Source: Calothrix sp. 336/3
GTDB lineage: Bacteria > Cyanobacteriota > Cyanobacteriia > Cyanobacteriales > Nostocaceae
Length of the DNA stretch: 64,000 nt
Assembly (NCBI RefSeq): GCF_000734895.2
Contig: NZ_CP011382.1
Coordinates: forward strand, 2,954,700-3,018,699
Direction of reading: 5' to 3'
Shown here: positions 37,451 to 47,521 of the stretch, piece by piece
Numbering within the stretch: position 1 is the stretch's first letter
Layout of the letters: each line of letters begins with the position of its first letter
Notes under the pieces: model-generated
Databases searched by the model: none
What the model was told of the DNA's origin: nothing
What the model saw: only the letters and a program-made list of their open reading frames with translations
Translations under genes and position numbers: made by a program

Positions 37451-38395
37451 ATGATTTTATCAAAACGATTCTTGTACGTACTCTTAACTGCGGTGACAGC
37501 AGTCATTGTTGGATATCCCCATACTGCTTGGAGTCAAGCACCTACGGTGACACAAGGGGTACAGCAAATGAATATTTTCCAAGCTCTGGTGTTGGGTTTT
37601 ATTCAAGGTGCAACGGAGTTTTTACCAATCAGTAGTACAGCGCACCTGAAAGTCATTCCTGTGATTTTGGGTTGGGGTGATCCAGGGGTGGCTTTTACTG
37701 CCATTATTCAACTCGGGAGTATTGTGGCAGTGATTTGGTACTTTTGGGGAGATTTGACAGGTATAGTCAAGGGTGCGATGGGAGAAGATTTAGAAGAACG
37801 TAATTTTAATCGTCGCTTAGGTTTAGGGATTATTTTAGGGACTCTTCCCATTGTATTTTTTGGACTGTTAATTAAAAAATTTATTCCTGATTTTGATAAT
37901 TCTCCCATCCGTAGTATTGGTGCGATCGCCATTGCTTCCATTGTCATGTCTTTGTTACTGGGGTTAGCAGAAATTCTCGGTAAACGGCAACGGGATTTTA
38001 ATAAACTGACAATGACAGATGGTATATTGATGGGTCTAGCACAATCAATGGCTTTAGTTCCCGGTGTTTCCCGTTCTGGTTCTACTCTCACCGCAGGTTT
38101 ATTTATGGGGTTAAAACGAGAAACTGCTGCCAGATTCTCCTTTTTATTGGGAATTCCGGCAATTACCCTTGCGGGGTTAGTGGAATTAAAAGATGTCTTA
38201 GGAAATATCACCTCAGGAGAAATTCTGCCTTTGGTTGTGGGAGTAGTTTCAGCCGGAATATTTTCTTACATAGCGATCGCGGGTTTACTGCGATTCCTCA
38301 AAACCCAAAGCAATTGGGTCTTCGTATGGTACAGATTAGCATTTGGGACAGCAATTTTAAGCGCGATCGCTGCCGGAATGTTGAAAAATAGTTAA
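37451..38395 (+). CDS. uppP: undecaprenyl-diphosphate phosphatase
   Basis: 314 residues from the ATG at 37451; the frame is open to a TTG at 37436. The BacA/UppP motifs are complete: LGFIQGATEFLPISSTAHL and PGVSRSGSTLTAGLFMGLKR. Eight or so membrane spans. It recycles the lipid carrier for peptidoglycan and other cell-wall polymers. Relative to the E. coli protein there is an N-terminal extension of ~40 residues with a hydrophobic signal-like stretch ending in AWSQAP, seen in cyanobacterial homologues I know. The gene is separate from neighbours but runs in the direction of the DUF512 gene 85 bases on. Confidence 0.94.
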   Translation: MILSKRFLYVLLTAVTAVIVGYPHTAWSQAPTVTQGVQQMNIFQALVLGFIQGATEFLPISSTAHLKVIPVILGWGDPGVAFTAIIQLGSIVAVIWYFWGDLTGIVKGAMGEDLEERNFNRRLGLGIILGTLPIVFFGLLIKKFIPDFDNSPIRSIGAIAIASIVMSLLLGLAEILGKRQRDFNKLTMTDGILMGLAQSMALVPGVSRSGSTLTAGLFMGLKRETAARFSFLLGIPAITLAGLVELKDVLGNITSGEILPLVVGVVSAGIFSYIAIAGLLRFLKTQSNWVFVWYRLAFGTAILSAIAAGMLKNS

Positions 38396-38480
38396 TAGGT
38401 AACTAGGTAATGGGTGATGGGTAAAAAACCCTTTTCCCTTTCTCCTATTTTTCCTTTCCCCCTTCCCCTTTTTCCCACCA

Positions 38481-39803
38481 ATGAGTACTATCAATCCAGC
38501 TCGCATTACTAAAGTATTACCCGACTCTATCGCTGCGGAGATTGGTTTTGAAGTCGGGGACGCAATTATCACAATTAACGGTACTCGTCCCCGTGATTTA
38601 ATCGATTATCAATTTCTCTGCGCAGATGAATTTCTGGAACTAGAGGTAATTGATACCAAGGGTAAAACCCATCAAGTGGAAATCGAAAAGGATTACGATG
38701 ATGATTTAGGCTTAGAATTTGAGACGGCGTTATTTGATAACTTAATTCAGTGTAACAATCGCTGCCCCTTTTGTTTTATTGACCAACAACCCCCCGGCAA
38801 GCGTTCCAGTTTATATTACAAAGATGACGATTATCGTCTCAGCTTTCTCTACGGTTCCTATCTCACCCTCACCAATTTACCGGAACGGGAATGGCAACGG
38901 ATTGAACAGATGCGTTTATCTCCCCTCTATGTTTCTGTTCATGCTACGGAACCCGATGTGAGAGTGAGATTATTAAAAAATCCCCGTGCTGCTCAAATCA
39001 TCGAGCAAATCAAGTGGTTTCAGCAACGCAGACTGCAAATTCACGCACAAATTGTCGTCTGTCCCGGTATCAATGATGGCAAACATTTGGAACAAACTAT
39101 CCGTGATTTAGCGTCATTCCACCGGGGTGATGTTCCTGCGGTTGCTTCCGTTGCTGTGGTTCCTGTGGGGTTAACCAAATTTCGTCCTACTGAAGATGAA
39201 TTAATCCCCGTCACCTCAGAAAAAGCCAAGGAAGTAATTCAACAGGTGCGATCGCTACAACAGGAATTTTCTCAAAAAACGGGCACAAATTGTGTTTGGT
39301 TAGCCGATGAATGGTTTCTGATTGCCCAAATAGAATTACCTACAGAAAAAGAATATGCTGATTATCCTCAAATTGATAACGGAGTCGGTTCTATTCGCTT
39401 ATTCCTCAAACAATTTGCCGATGCTGCACAAAGATTACTCCCAGCAAAAGTGACTCCCCGACAATTTACCTGGGTGGTAGGAAACGCAGTGGAAACAGCA
39501 TTTCAACCCATCCTCAACAGATTGAATGCTGTCGAGGGATTACAAGTAAATATGTCTGCTCTATCCAGTGATTATTGGGGACAATCTATCAGTGTTACAG
39601 GTTTATTGACCGCCCATGATTTATTATTAAAATTGCAGGGGCAAGAATTCGGAGATGGCATTATTTTGCCAAGTGTAATGCTGAAATATGGCGAATCAAT
39701 ATTTTTAGATGATATAAGTATTGAGGAAGTTGCTCGGCAATTGAAAACCCGAATATTTACCGTGGCAGGGGTAGAGGAATTAATTAATACTTGTGTTGGT
39801 TAA
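38481..39803 (+). CDS. DUF512 FeS-containing protein (cyanobacterial TIGR03279 type)
   Basis: 440 residues. N-terminal PDZ-like domain (~1-65: ITKVLPDSIAAEIGFEVGD). Then a radical-SAM-like cysteine cluster CNNRCPFC with C91, C95 and C98, followed by FIDQQPPGKRSSLYYKDDDY. The DUF512 domain takes the C-terminal half. This is annotated in cyanobacteria as a putative FeS-containing oxidoreductase; no reaction is proven. ATG 38481 starts right at the PDZ. It follows uppP without a terminator, so may share its transcript. Confidence 0.92.
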   Translation: MSTINPARITKVLPDSIAAEIGFEVGDAIITINGTRPRDLIDYQFLCADEFLELEVIDTKGKTHQVEIEKDYDDDLGLEFETALFDNLIQCNNRCPFCFIDQQPPGKRSSLYYKDDDYRLSFLYGSYLTLTNLPEREWQRIEQMRLSPLYVSVHATEPDVRVRLLKNPRAAQIIEQIKWFQQRRLQIHAQIVVCPGINDGKHLEQTIRDLASFHRGDVPAVASVAVVPVGLTKFRPTEDELIPVTSEKAKEVIQQVRSLQQEFSQKTGTNCVWLADEWFLIAQIELPTEKEYADYPQIDNGVGSIRLFLKQFADAAQRLLPAKVTPRQFTWVVGNAVETAFQPILNRLNAVEGLQVNMSALSSDYWGQSISVTGLLTAHDLLLKLQGQEFGDGIILPSVMLKYGESIFLDDISIEEVARQLKTRIFTVAGVEELINTCVG

Positions 39804-39921
39804 TTAATAGTTAAGAGCCAGTAGTCGATGATTAGCAGTGAAAATGCTGATACTACTGAATTTCTTTGTGCTTAATAAAATTACGAAATATTTATTATTA
39901 GTGGATACCGGGGAGTGGATA

Positions 39922-42663
39922 GTGACAGACAAGAACAATGCAGTCAATCTTCAGAAACTGAGGCAAATAACCTCTCAATTATTCAGGTATCAATTGCCGC
40001 TTATCCTATTTAATTGTTGTTTGACTTTACCAACAATTGCCGCAGAACCTGAAGCCGTTTTGAGCATTGTTCAAAGTTCAGAAAATGCCAATCAATGGTC
40101 AGGAATTATTAATCGTTTACAAGGTGCAAAAGTCAAGTATTGTGTAATACCTTTAGACGAAGTAAAAAATATGGCAGATTGGGGCGATCGCCCTGTTTTA
40201 TTTTTACCTAATATTGAAAATTTATCTCCAACCCAGGCGATCGCCCTGGAAGAATGGATGAGTAAGGGAGGACGATTAATTGCTAGTGGTCCTGTAGGTA
40301 GTGTATCAGCCCCTGGAGTCAGGCAGTTATTGCGTAGTCTACTTGGTGGTTACTGGGGATTTAGCCTCGATAAAACTCAAACTCTGCAACCACCCAAAGA
40401 TAAAACACCCCGATGGGCAAATAAAACCGAACTCTTCGGGAAGGTGCAAGGAGGTGTAGTAATTAATGATAGTAGCTCTGCCCAAACAGTTGCCGTATGG
40501 AATAATCAAAATAATCAAGTTGGTGTTTTAGCTACACCCCGTTCCACATTTTTTGGATGGCGTTGGGGCGTAGATACTGCCTCCAGTCCAGCATTAGATA
40601 CTGCTTGGCTAGAAACAGCCTTAAAACGCCATGTAGAAAAAGATTCAATCAATATCAGTAAAATAGCTGAAGCTAATTCCAAGTGTTCCACCACAGTCAC
40701 AGCCAAAAAAACCACACCTGGCGTACCTCGTAGTGCCAGAGATACCCGTAAAAATCCCCCCCTATCTTCCCCCACTTCCCCCCCCTTCGGCATTGCTGGC
40801 ATTACCACAACCACCACAGCCACCACAGCCAAAACACCCCGCTCCGATGAGGCGATCGACCAATTAGAACAATCAGTCAAACTAGATGTTCTCCCCAACT
40901 CCCAAGCACCCATCAGCTACAGTGAGGCGATCGCCCTGCAAAGTGAACTCACCAACCTCATCGGTAGGGTAGAAAGTGCCCACCTTGCGGCAGCTGCTAA
41001 TAACAATAAACCTCTCTACGCCCAACCACGACAAGCTCAATTTGCCTCAGTCAAATCTGGCGCACCCATCGGTACAGAACAGATACTCAACTCAGCTCGC
41101 GAAGTCGCCAAAAATCTTCCCCTGTGGGTACAGCAGCGCCAATATGCCCAAGCTCGTCAGCAATGGTTAGCAGCAAAATCAGCCCTCTGGCAACAGTTTC
41201 CCCTAGAAAGTCCCATCGCCCAGCCTGAAATTCGCGCTATGTGGCTCGACCGAGGGACAATTGTCAAAGCACGCAACGAAGCCGGACTCGCAAAAATCTT
41301 TGACAGACTAGCCCAAGCAGGCATCAACACCGTATTTTTTGAAACCCTCAACGCTAGCTACACCATTTATCCCAGCCAAGTTGCCCCCGAACAAAACCCC
41401 CTAATTCGCAACTGGGATCCCCTAGCCTCTGCCGTCAAACTTGCCCACGCACGAGGTATGGAATTACACGCTTGGGTATGGGTATTTGCCGCCGGGAACA
41501 ATCGCCATAACGAAATTCTCAACATCGACAAAGATTACCCCGGTCCAGTACTAGCCAGAAACCCTGACTGGGCAGGCTTTGACAACCGTGGACAACGGAT
41601 TCCCATCGGTCAAGGGAAACCCTTCTTCGACCCTGCTAACCCCCAAGTTCGCCAGTATTTAATCAATCTCTACACAGAAATTGTTACCCGTTACAACGTT
41701 GATGGTTTACAACTAGACTACATTCGCTACCCCTTCCAAGATGCCAGAGCCAACCGCACCTATGGCTATGGGAAAGCTGCCAGAGAGCAATTTCAGCAGC
41801 AGCATGGTGTGGATCCCATGACACTCAAACCCAGCCAAATTGACCTTTGGGAAAAATGGACAGATTTCCGCACCCAACAAGTAAATAGTTTTGTGGCTCA
41901 AGTTTCCCAGGATTTGAAACGTAAACGCCCCAATTTAATGCTTTCAGTAGCAGTATTTCCCCTCCAGGAACGGGAACGTATCCACAAGATTCAACAAAAT
42001 TGGGAAGTCTGGGCAAGACGAGGGGATATAGATTTTATCGTCCCCATGACCTACGCTCAGGATACCGTCAGATTTGAAAGATTAGCTCAACCCTGGATTG
42101 CTTCTTCCCGTCTGGGGGCAACTCTTTTAGTTCCAGGTATCCGCTTACTTGCCCTACCGACAATCGGTGCTTTTGACCAAATCCAATTAGTGCGAGACTT
42201 ACCGACAAGCGGTTATGCTCTGTTTGCCGCCGAAAATTTGGGTAAGGACTTATATACAGTATTTAGCAATACCCAGGGTAATCCTAGTTCCAGAAAAATT
42301 AAGGAACCCATCCCCCACCGTCAACCCTTCCAAACTGCGGCTATCCGCTATAGTGCCTTACAGCAGGAATGGAAACTTCTCCTCCAGAATGAGTCACAAA
42401 AGTTACCTGAAACCAGTCTGACAGAATTAAATTCCCAGGCAGAGAAATTACAAACAGCCTTAAATCGGTTAGCTGAAGCACCGAATGTGACTAAATTCGT
42501 GACAGCCAAAGCTTCCTTGAGTCGTTTCCAATCTCAGTTTCGGGTGTTGATGCGTCCCCAGATGACAACTAACTCCTATCAGGTGCGGGTTTGGGAAAAT
42601 CGCCTCATCGCCATTGAAAAACTGTTGCGTTTTGGTGAAAGAGTCCTGTTAAGTCCGAAATAG
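39922..42663 (+). CDS. GHL10-family glycoside hydrolase-like protein
   Basis: I place the start at GTG 39922 (913 residues) because GGGGAG lies just before it and a signal peptide then follows (LPLILFNCCLTLPTIAAEP); the frame is open to 39838. Residues ~45-170 look like a class I glutaminase-type alpha/beta fold (WGDRPVLFLPNIENLS, EEWMSKGGRLIASGP). A Pro/Thr linker follows with long C tracts in the DNA. The GHL10 (DUF187) barrel lies at ~430-760: EIRAMWLDRGTIVKARNEAG, MELHAWVWVFAAGN and VDGLQLDYIRYPFQ. Helical C-terminal tail. Likely acts on peptidoglycan or a polysaccharide in the periplasm; substrate unknown. Confidence 0.87.
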   Translation: MTDKNNAVNLQKLRQITSQLFRYQLPLILFNCCLTLPTIAAEPEAVLSIVQSSENANQWSGIINRLQGAKVKYCVIPLDEVKNMADWGDRPVLFLPNIENLSPTQAIALEEWMSKGGRLIASGPVGSVSAPGVRQLLRSLLGGYWGFSLDKTQTLQPPKDKTPRWANKTELFGKVQGGVVINDSSSAQTVAVWNNQNNQVGVLATPRSTFFGWRWGVDTASSPALDTAWLETALKRHVEKDSINISKIAEANSKCSTTVTAKKTTPGVPRSARDTRKNPPLSSPTSPPFGIAGITTTTTATTAKTPRSDEAIDQLEQSVKLDVLPNSQAPISYSEAIALQSELTNLIGRVESAHLAAAANNNKPLYAQPRQAQFASVKSGAPIGTEQILNSAREVAKNLPLWVQQRQYAQARQQWLAAKSALWQQFPLESPIAQPEIRAMWLDRGTIVKARNEAGLAKIFDRLAQAGINTVFFETLNASYTIYPSQVAPEQNPLIRNWDPLASAVKLAHARGMELHAWVWVFAAGNNRHNEILNIDKDYPGPVLARNPDWAGFDNRGQRIPIGQGKPFFDPANPQVRQYLINLYTEIVTRYNVDGLQLDYIRYPFQDARANRTYGYGKAAREQFQQQHGVDPMTLKPSQIDLWEKWTDFRTQQVNSFVAQVSQDLKRKRPNLMLSVAVFPLQERERIHKIQQNWEVWARRGDIDFIVPMTYAQDTVRFERLAQPWIASSRLGATLLVPGIRLLALPTIGAFDQIQLVRDLPTSGYALFAAENLGKDLYTVFSNTQGNPSSRKIKEPIPHRQPFQTAAIRYSALQQEWKLLLQNESQKLPETSLTELNSQAEKLQTALNRLAEAPNVTKFVTAKASLSRFQSQFRVLMRPQMTTNSYQVRVWENRLIAIEKLLRFGERVLLSPK

Positions 42664-42670
42664 TTCTATT

Positions 42671-44878
42671 TCAAGCAAATTCGTAGCGATTTTTACCCAG
42701 ATTTTTCGCACGATACATGGCATTGTCAGCCTGTTTAATTAAAGTATCTTGGTTGTAGCTATTGATGGGGTAAATACTAATACCAATACTCGCAGAAACT
42801 CTAATTGTATTTCCGTCTAAAATTACTGGGTCAGTGATTGTATGCAGAATTTTTTCCGCAACTCTCGCTGCTACTTCAATTTCGGGAATAGTCCGTAAAA
42901 TTACGGTAAATTCGTCACCTCCTAAGCGAGATACCGTATCACTACCGCGTAAGATGTTACTTAAACGTTGAGCGATCGTTACCAGTAGGCGATCGCCCAT
43001 TTCATGTCCCAAGGTATCATTCACCTGTTTAAATCCATCTAAATCGATAAATAATAATCCTAGGAGTAGTTGATTATTCTTTGCCCACTCCAAAGATTCT
43101 TCTAGCTGTTCATGGAAATATTTGCGATTGGATAAACCTGTCAGGGTATCGTGGTAGGCAACATAACGCAGTTCATCTTCTTTGGACTTTAGCTCACTGT
43201 TAGAACGAAATAATTCCGTTGCCGTGGCTTTGAGTTCCTGTTCTAAGAGTTTGCGCTCAGTAATATCACGAATCACACCCACCAGAAAGCAGTTACCAGC
43301 AGCATCTTTATGTAGCGATCGCTTAGTGGCAATCAGAAAAGTTACCTTATCTGCATTCGTTAACTCTTCCTCATGCTCTTGGGATTTCTGACTACGAAAT
43401 ATTAACTCATCTTGCCACCAAAAAACCTCAGCTTCCTTCTCGCAAAATAAGTCATAATCTGACTTACCAATTAATTTTTCCTGGGGATAACCAATAAATT
43501 CACAAAAAGCCTCATTCACAATCATTAATTGATGTTTTTCATTCTTGACAAAAACTGGGTCAGCAATGGTATTAATAATCCCATCTAAAAATTGCTTGGA
43601 ACGTTTGAGTTCTTCTTGGGTATGGGCAATATGAGAAGTAATTGTAATTACCGAACTAGCAAAAGCTAAAAAACCCGGCATCAGTGGTATCCACCAACCC
43701 AACAAAAAACTACCATAGGAACCACCTATCAAGAGAATAGCCACCAGGAAAATACCCAGGGAAATGTATCTTATCCGACGGATACGTGACCGGAGTACCG
43801 CACCTGCATAAGAGCAGACAAAAATCCACAAATATTCCCCTATATCAGACCAAACTCGCATTAGAGGTCTACCATCCAATGATGCGGAAATTAACTCAGC
43901 AACAAAATAAGCTTGTAGCTCCACTCCCCCCACCGGTTTTGCTGTCCCCATTAAGCGGCTAGAATAGGGAATCAGCACTAAATCCTGAAGACTAGGAGCA
44001 GTGGAACCAATTAAAACAACGCGATCGCGAATTAATTCACTAGGAACATTTCCTGCGAGGATATTCCGCATCGATACTTTAGAAAAACCATAATCTTGTT
44101 CTGCACAATCCGAACAGGCAGGTTTAGGAAAGTTAGAGACAATTTGATACCCACGATTATCAACTCCTACATAACCTCCGTCATGGGGTTGTAAACGTTG
44201 GAAAATCGCCTTTCCTAACTGAAGATATTCCGATTGAGATGATGCCCTTTGAGGTAAAATGTTTTCTTGTTTTAAATATAATTTTGCCAACTTCAAAGCA
44301 AAGCTTTCATGGAGCTGGTTGCCAAGATGCCAATACAATAAACTGCGTCTGACCTTACCATCGGCATCTAAAAGCAAATTATTAAAACCAACTTGTTTTT
44401 TTTCGCTTAACTCTGCTGGTGCTGCAACCCTCTTATCTGAATCCCCAGATAACAACTCAATACCAATCAGATTAGACATGGACTGATAGACAGCAGTTAA
44501 CTCTTCATGACCTGGATCTGTCCTTAAATCACGATAAATGTCTAACCCAATCGCACGAGGCTGATATTGATTTAATTTTTGCAACAATTGGGCGATCGCA
44601 GCATCAGGCATAGGCCACGAACCAATTTGTCGTAAAGATGCCTCATCGATGGCAACAATGGTAACTCTGGCTTCCGGGGCTTCCATCGGTCGCCACTGAA
44701 AGAACTGGTCTAAAGCAGCCCATTCCAAAAACTGCAACAAACCCAGCAGCCGCAGCAAAATTAAACAGACTGCCACACCAGAACCTGTAATAAGTTCACG
44801 ATTTTCCCATCTGAGAGACTGTCTGATTAAAGACAATAACTTTGTCAGATACTTGCCTGACCACTCACTCATTCCCAT
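42671..44878 (-). CDS. CHASE2-PAS-GGDEF diguanylate cyclase
   Basis: 735 residues. An N-terminal span (GVAVCLILLRLLGLLQFLEW), a periplasmic CHASE2 domain (~55-340: VTIVAIDEASLRQIGSWP, RVVLIGSTAPSLQDLVLIPY), three further spans (~340-410), a PAS domain with PAC-like end (~430-545: NTIADPVFVKNEKHQLMIVN) and a GGDEF domain (~560-735). The active-site loop is SRLGGDEFTVIL, so cyclase activity is likely; no EAL domain. It makes c-di-GMP in response to an outside signal sensed by CHASE2. The gene converges with the GHL10 gene, the stops being only 7 bases apart. Confidence 0.95.
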   Translation of the reverse strand: MGMSEWSGKYLTKLLSLIRQSLRWENRELITGSGVAVCLILLRLLGLLQFLEWAALDQFFQWRPMEAPEARVTIVAIDEASLRQIGSWPMPDAAIAQLLQKLNQYQPRAIGLDIYRDLRTDPGHEELTAVYQSMSNLIGIELLSGDSDKRVAAPAELSEKKQVGFNNLLLDADGKVRRSLLYWHLGNQLHESFALKLAKLYLKQENILPQRASSQSEYLQLGKAIFQRLQPHDGGYVGVDNRGYQIVSNFPKPACSDCAEQDYGFSKVSMRNILAGNVPSELIRDRVVLIGSTAPSLQDLVLIPYSSRLMGTAKPVGGVELQAYFVAELISASLDGRPLMRVWSDIGEYLWIFVCSYAGAVLRSRIRRIRYISLGIFLVAILLIGGSYGSFLLGWWIPLMPGFLAFASSVITITSHIAHTQEELKRSKQFLDGIINTIADPVFVKNEKHQLMIVNEAFCEFIGYPQEKLIGKSDYDLFCEKEAEVFWWQDELIFRSQKSQEHEEELTNADKVTFLIATKRSLHKDAAGNCFLVGVIRDITERKLLEQELKATATELFRSNSELKSKEDELRYVAYHDTLTGLSNRKYFHEQLEESLEWAKNNQLLLGLLFIDLDGFKQVNDTLGHEMGDRLLVTIAQRLSNILRGSDTVSRLGGDEFTVILRTIPEIEVAARVAEKILHTITDPVILDGNTIRVSASIGISIYPINSYNQDTLIKQADNAMYRAKNLGKNRYEFA

Positions 44879-45305
44879 TACCTTTACTGGGAGAAATATA
44901 TTCTATTAGACAACTACTTTCCCAAAAACAAATCATAAGCATGCAAAAATAGCATCAAGATTTGTAATACTTCGAGTCTCAGTTGCCACCACAAATTTCT
45001 GGCAGCCAGAAAAAATGAAAAAGCTTGTTAATCTTCTTTGTTTATCTGTCACCACCATTACTACTATAGAATTACTATTTGATTCTTAAGCATATCCTTG
45101 TGCTAGTGACAGGGTAGCAGAGCATTTACTAAAGGTTTTGTTATATTACAAACCTCGTTATAACACACCCTAAAATAGCTTTTGCTGATTCTGGTTCGGT
45201 AACTTTGCAAAACTAAAAAATAAAGGACGCAGAGAAAATCTTTTTTCCCTTTGTCCCTAGTCTTGGATTTGATCAAATAATAAATTTGGTGACAAGCGGA
45301 TAAAT
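44879..45305. other. intergenic, no gene seen
   Basis: About 430 bases upstream of the CHASE2 gene and downstream of the VKOR gene. AT-rich, with no ORF, RNA gene or clear hairpin that I could support. Confidence 0.45.
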
Positions 45306-46262
45306 CTATTTGAAAGCGTCTGGAAAATTCTTGAAGTTCCTGGGACCCTTATAGCCAGAGATATCTGCAAGCTTGTTCAGGCTTTGAACATTGGGGTAAA
45401 GCTTACCATTGATTTGCCAAGTGGGAAATCCTTCAATACCCGCAGCTGTACACTGATTAGGCTGAGGATTTTTCCCTCGTGGGTCACATTCGATATGTCG
45501 AATTTCTTTATAAGCTTCCTTGCCAAATAATTCTTTCTGTTCATGGCAATGGGGACACCACCAAGCGATGTACTCCTTAGCACCTATTTGTGTAAGATGC
45601 TTGGCGAGGGCAATTTCCGCTTCCCCCGAAGTACTTTTGATTTCCCAACCAACACCCATCGTGGGTTTACCAGTTGGTTCCGGTGTGGCTGATAAGTTGG
45701 TATCAACTCTATTTACACCAGAGTACACACCCAGGGTGGCAATTAAAGTCACCATCCCAACAACGATCGCCGTAAAGAAAATCTGTCCAAAATCTTCCCA
45801 AGTACGACCAATAATCGTCAGTATCAATAAACTCAAAGAAAAAATTGCCGAACCAATACAGTAAATACAAGCTGCATTAATTTTGGCAAACAGAACATAC
45901 ATCAGGTATCCACTAAATACTGACATAGCCACAGCACCAGTCAGCAACAGCAACCAGGTGAGATTTTCCAGCTGATTACGGTTTTCTTTCTTTTCCACTG
46001 AGTCAACACCCAGGGGTAATAGGGCAAAAATCATCATACTGGTATAAGCCAGAAAACCAAATAGTGCCAAGGGTTGCCCCAGCACCGTAGCATAGGGACT
46101 TTGGAGAACTAAGTCACAGCTTTTAGTCGGACAAGCAGTACTATTTTGGGTAAATTTCACATAGGTGAGGTAGGCTGTTACTAAAGCCCCACAACCCGCG
46201 ATTCCAGCGATTAAGTACCGCGAATTCCGGTGTATCCAAGGTGCAGAACGGCGACGAATCAT
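45306..46262 (-). CDS. VKOR-thioredoxin fusion (disulphide-forming enzyme)
   Basis: 318 residues. Residues ~15-185 are a vitamin K epoxide reductase domain with four or five spans; C44/C49 (ACPTKSCD) and the quinone-side CxxC C132/C135 (CIYC). Residues ~205-318 are a thioredoxin-like domain with WWCPHCHEQKELF (C236/C239), located outside the cytoplasm. The enzyme forms protein disulphides and passes electrons to quinone, as shown for the cyanobacterial homologue family. A second cysteine pair, C..C in HIECDPRGKNPQPNQCTAAG, is also typical. The neighbour btpA lies upstream on the same strand 157 bases away. Confidence 0.95.
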   Translation of the reverse strand: MIRRRSAPWIHRNSRYLIAGIAGCGALVTAYLTYVKFTQNSTACPTKSCDLVLQSPYATVLGQPLALFGFLAYTSMMIFALLPLGVDSVEKKENRNQLENLTWLLLLTGAVAMSVFSGYLMYVLFAKINAACIYCIGSAIFSLSLLILTIIGRTWEDFGQIFFTAIVVGMVTLIATLGVYSGVNRVDTNLSATPEPTGKPTMGVGWEIKSTSGEAEIALAKHLTQIGAKEYIAWWCPHCHEQKELFGKEAYKEIRHIECDPRGKNPQPNQCTAAGIEGFPTWQINGKLYPNVQSLNKLADISGYKGPRNFKNFPDAFK

Positions 46263-46290
46263 AAACTTTTGGGAATTGGAATTAATAATT

Positions 46291-46325
46291 AGGGATTAGG
46301 GATCAGGAATTGGGGATGGGGAATG
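46291..46325. repeat. degenerate heptamer repeat
   Basis: AGGGATT, AGGGATC, AGGAATT, GGGGATG and GGGAATG stand in tandem between the btpA and VKOR genes. Confidence 0.6.
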
Positions 46326-46418
46326 GGAAATTTTTCTATCTAGAATCTGAAGCTGCAAGAAATCTCATTTCTTTTTCCTTCTCCCTTGGTTTCTATTTCC
46401 CACTTTCCACCCCCCAAA

Positions 46419-47267
46419 TTAATGCAATTTGACCGATGGTTTTGCTGAATTAGAGGTATTTTCAGGCTTCCAGCTTTGACGAGCAGCTTCTACGAATTGA
46501 CTGACGCGATTGGGGTCAATTGGTTGCTCACGCCGACCATGACGTTTCAAGGAACTAGAAACTATCACACCATTTGCTGCTTGCATCAGTGTAGCAATAT
46601 TTTCCCAGGAGGCTCCACTACCAATAAATACGGGAGTATTACCTGCTGCTTGGGAGGCTAATTCGACATCTTCCAAATTGGGAGGACTACCAGTTGCCCA
46701 ACCGGAAAGAATAATCGCGTCAGCTAAACCACGTTCAATGGTATCTTGTACCGCGACGGTCAGGTTAGGAGAACTTAAAGGACGAGCGTGTTTAACTAGA
46801 ACATCAGCTAAAATTTTCACATCAGTGCCTAGTTCCCGGCGATAACGTAATAATTCGTGGGCTTCACCTTCAATTAATCCTTGATCGGTTGCCATGACTC
46901 CAGTTAGTACATTGACGCGAATAAATTCTGCCCGGACACAGCTGGCGATCGCTAAAGCACTTCTCCCGTCATTGCGTAAAACATTTAACCCCACGGGTAA
47001 CGTCACCAAATTCTGAATACGCTGCACTACCACAGTCATCGCACTGACAACTGCTGGATCGACATGATTTTTCGTAAACGGTGCGTCGAAAAAATTTTCG
47101 ACAATGATACCGTCAACCCCACCACTAGCAAGAGCTACAGCCTCTTGTTCTGCACGGTCAATCACCGCTTTGAGACTACCACCCCAACGAGCTGCGGTTG
47201 GTAATGGTAACAGATGTACCACGCCAATAATTGGAGTGTGAGTTTTAAATAAATGATATAAGTCCAC
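46419..47267 (-). CDS. btpA: BtpA family photosystem I biogenesis protein
   Basis: 282 residues, BtpA/SgcQ family. Typical stretches: THTPIIGVVHLLPLPTAARW, VDGIIVENFFDAPFTK, LPVGLNVLRNDGRSALAIA and PVFIGSGASWENIATLMQAA, a TIM-barrel pattern. In Synechocystis BtpA stabilises photosystem I reaction-centre proteins at the thylakoid membrane; the present copy is a soluble or peripheral protein by sequence. The first in a possible minus-strand pair with VKOR. Start ATG 47267 fits the family's N-terminus. Confidence 0.93.
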   Translation of the reverse strand: MDLYHLFKTHTPIIGVVHLLPLPTAARWGGSLKAVIDRAEQEAVALASGGVDGIIVENFFDAPFTKNHVDPAVVSAMTVVVQRIQNLVTLPVGLNVLRNDGRSALAIASCVRAEFIRVNVLTGVMATDQGLIEGEAHELLRYRRELGTDVKILADVLVKHARPLSSPNLTVAVQDTIERGLADAIILSGWATGSPPNLEDVELASQAAGNTPVFIGSGASWENIATLMQAANGVIVSSSLKRHGRREQPIDPNRVSQFVEAARQSWKPENTSNSAKPSVKLH

Positions 47268-47486
47268 GTCTTTAACTATTGAGCAGTATTTGGAGGCTAG
47301 TAATTAATTGGGTATAAGCTAGAATGCATCAGAATTTTATCCCTTTTTCCTTATACCTTATTACTTCTCTCTTTCCTATAGACTCCTAAATAGCCCTAAC
47401 CAAGTCCAATTCCGGAGATAATAAAGATAGTTCTTACCCCTTATCCTTTTGGGTGCCTAATTCTTTCCTCCCCCCTAGGATGGAAA

Positions 47487-47515
47487 TTAACACAAAACAT
47501 TCCATAAGATATGTT
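47487..47515 (+). promoter_or_regulatory. sigma70-type promoter of the putative 6S RNA
   Basis: TTAACA (47487-47492) and TATGTT (47510-47515) with a 17-base spacer give a start near 47522. The match is 5/6 and 4/6 to TTGACA/TATAAT. It lies just before the structured RNA region. Confidence 0.5.
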
Positions 47516-47521
47516 AAGATA

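Noticed and set aside
40515..40913. 132-codon minus-strand frame in the GHL10 gene
   Set aside because: Antisense to the Pro/Thr linker with C tracts; the Val/Gly-rich translation is a by-product of that bias.
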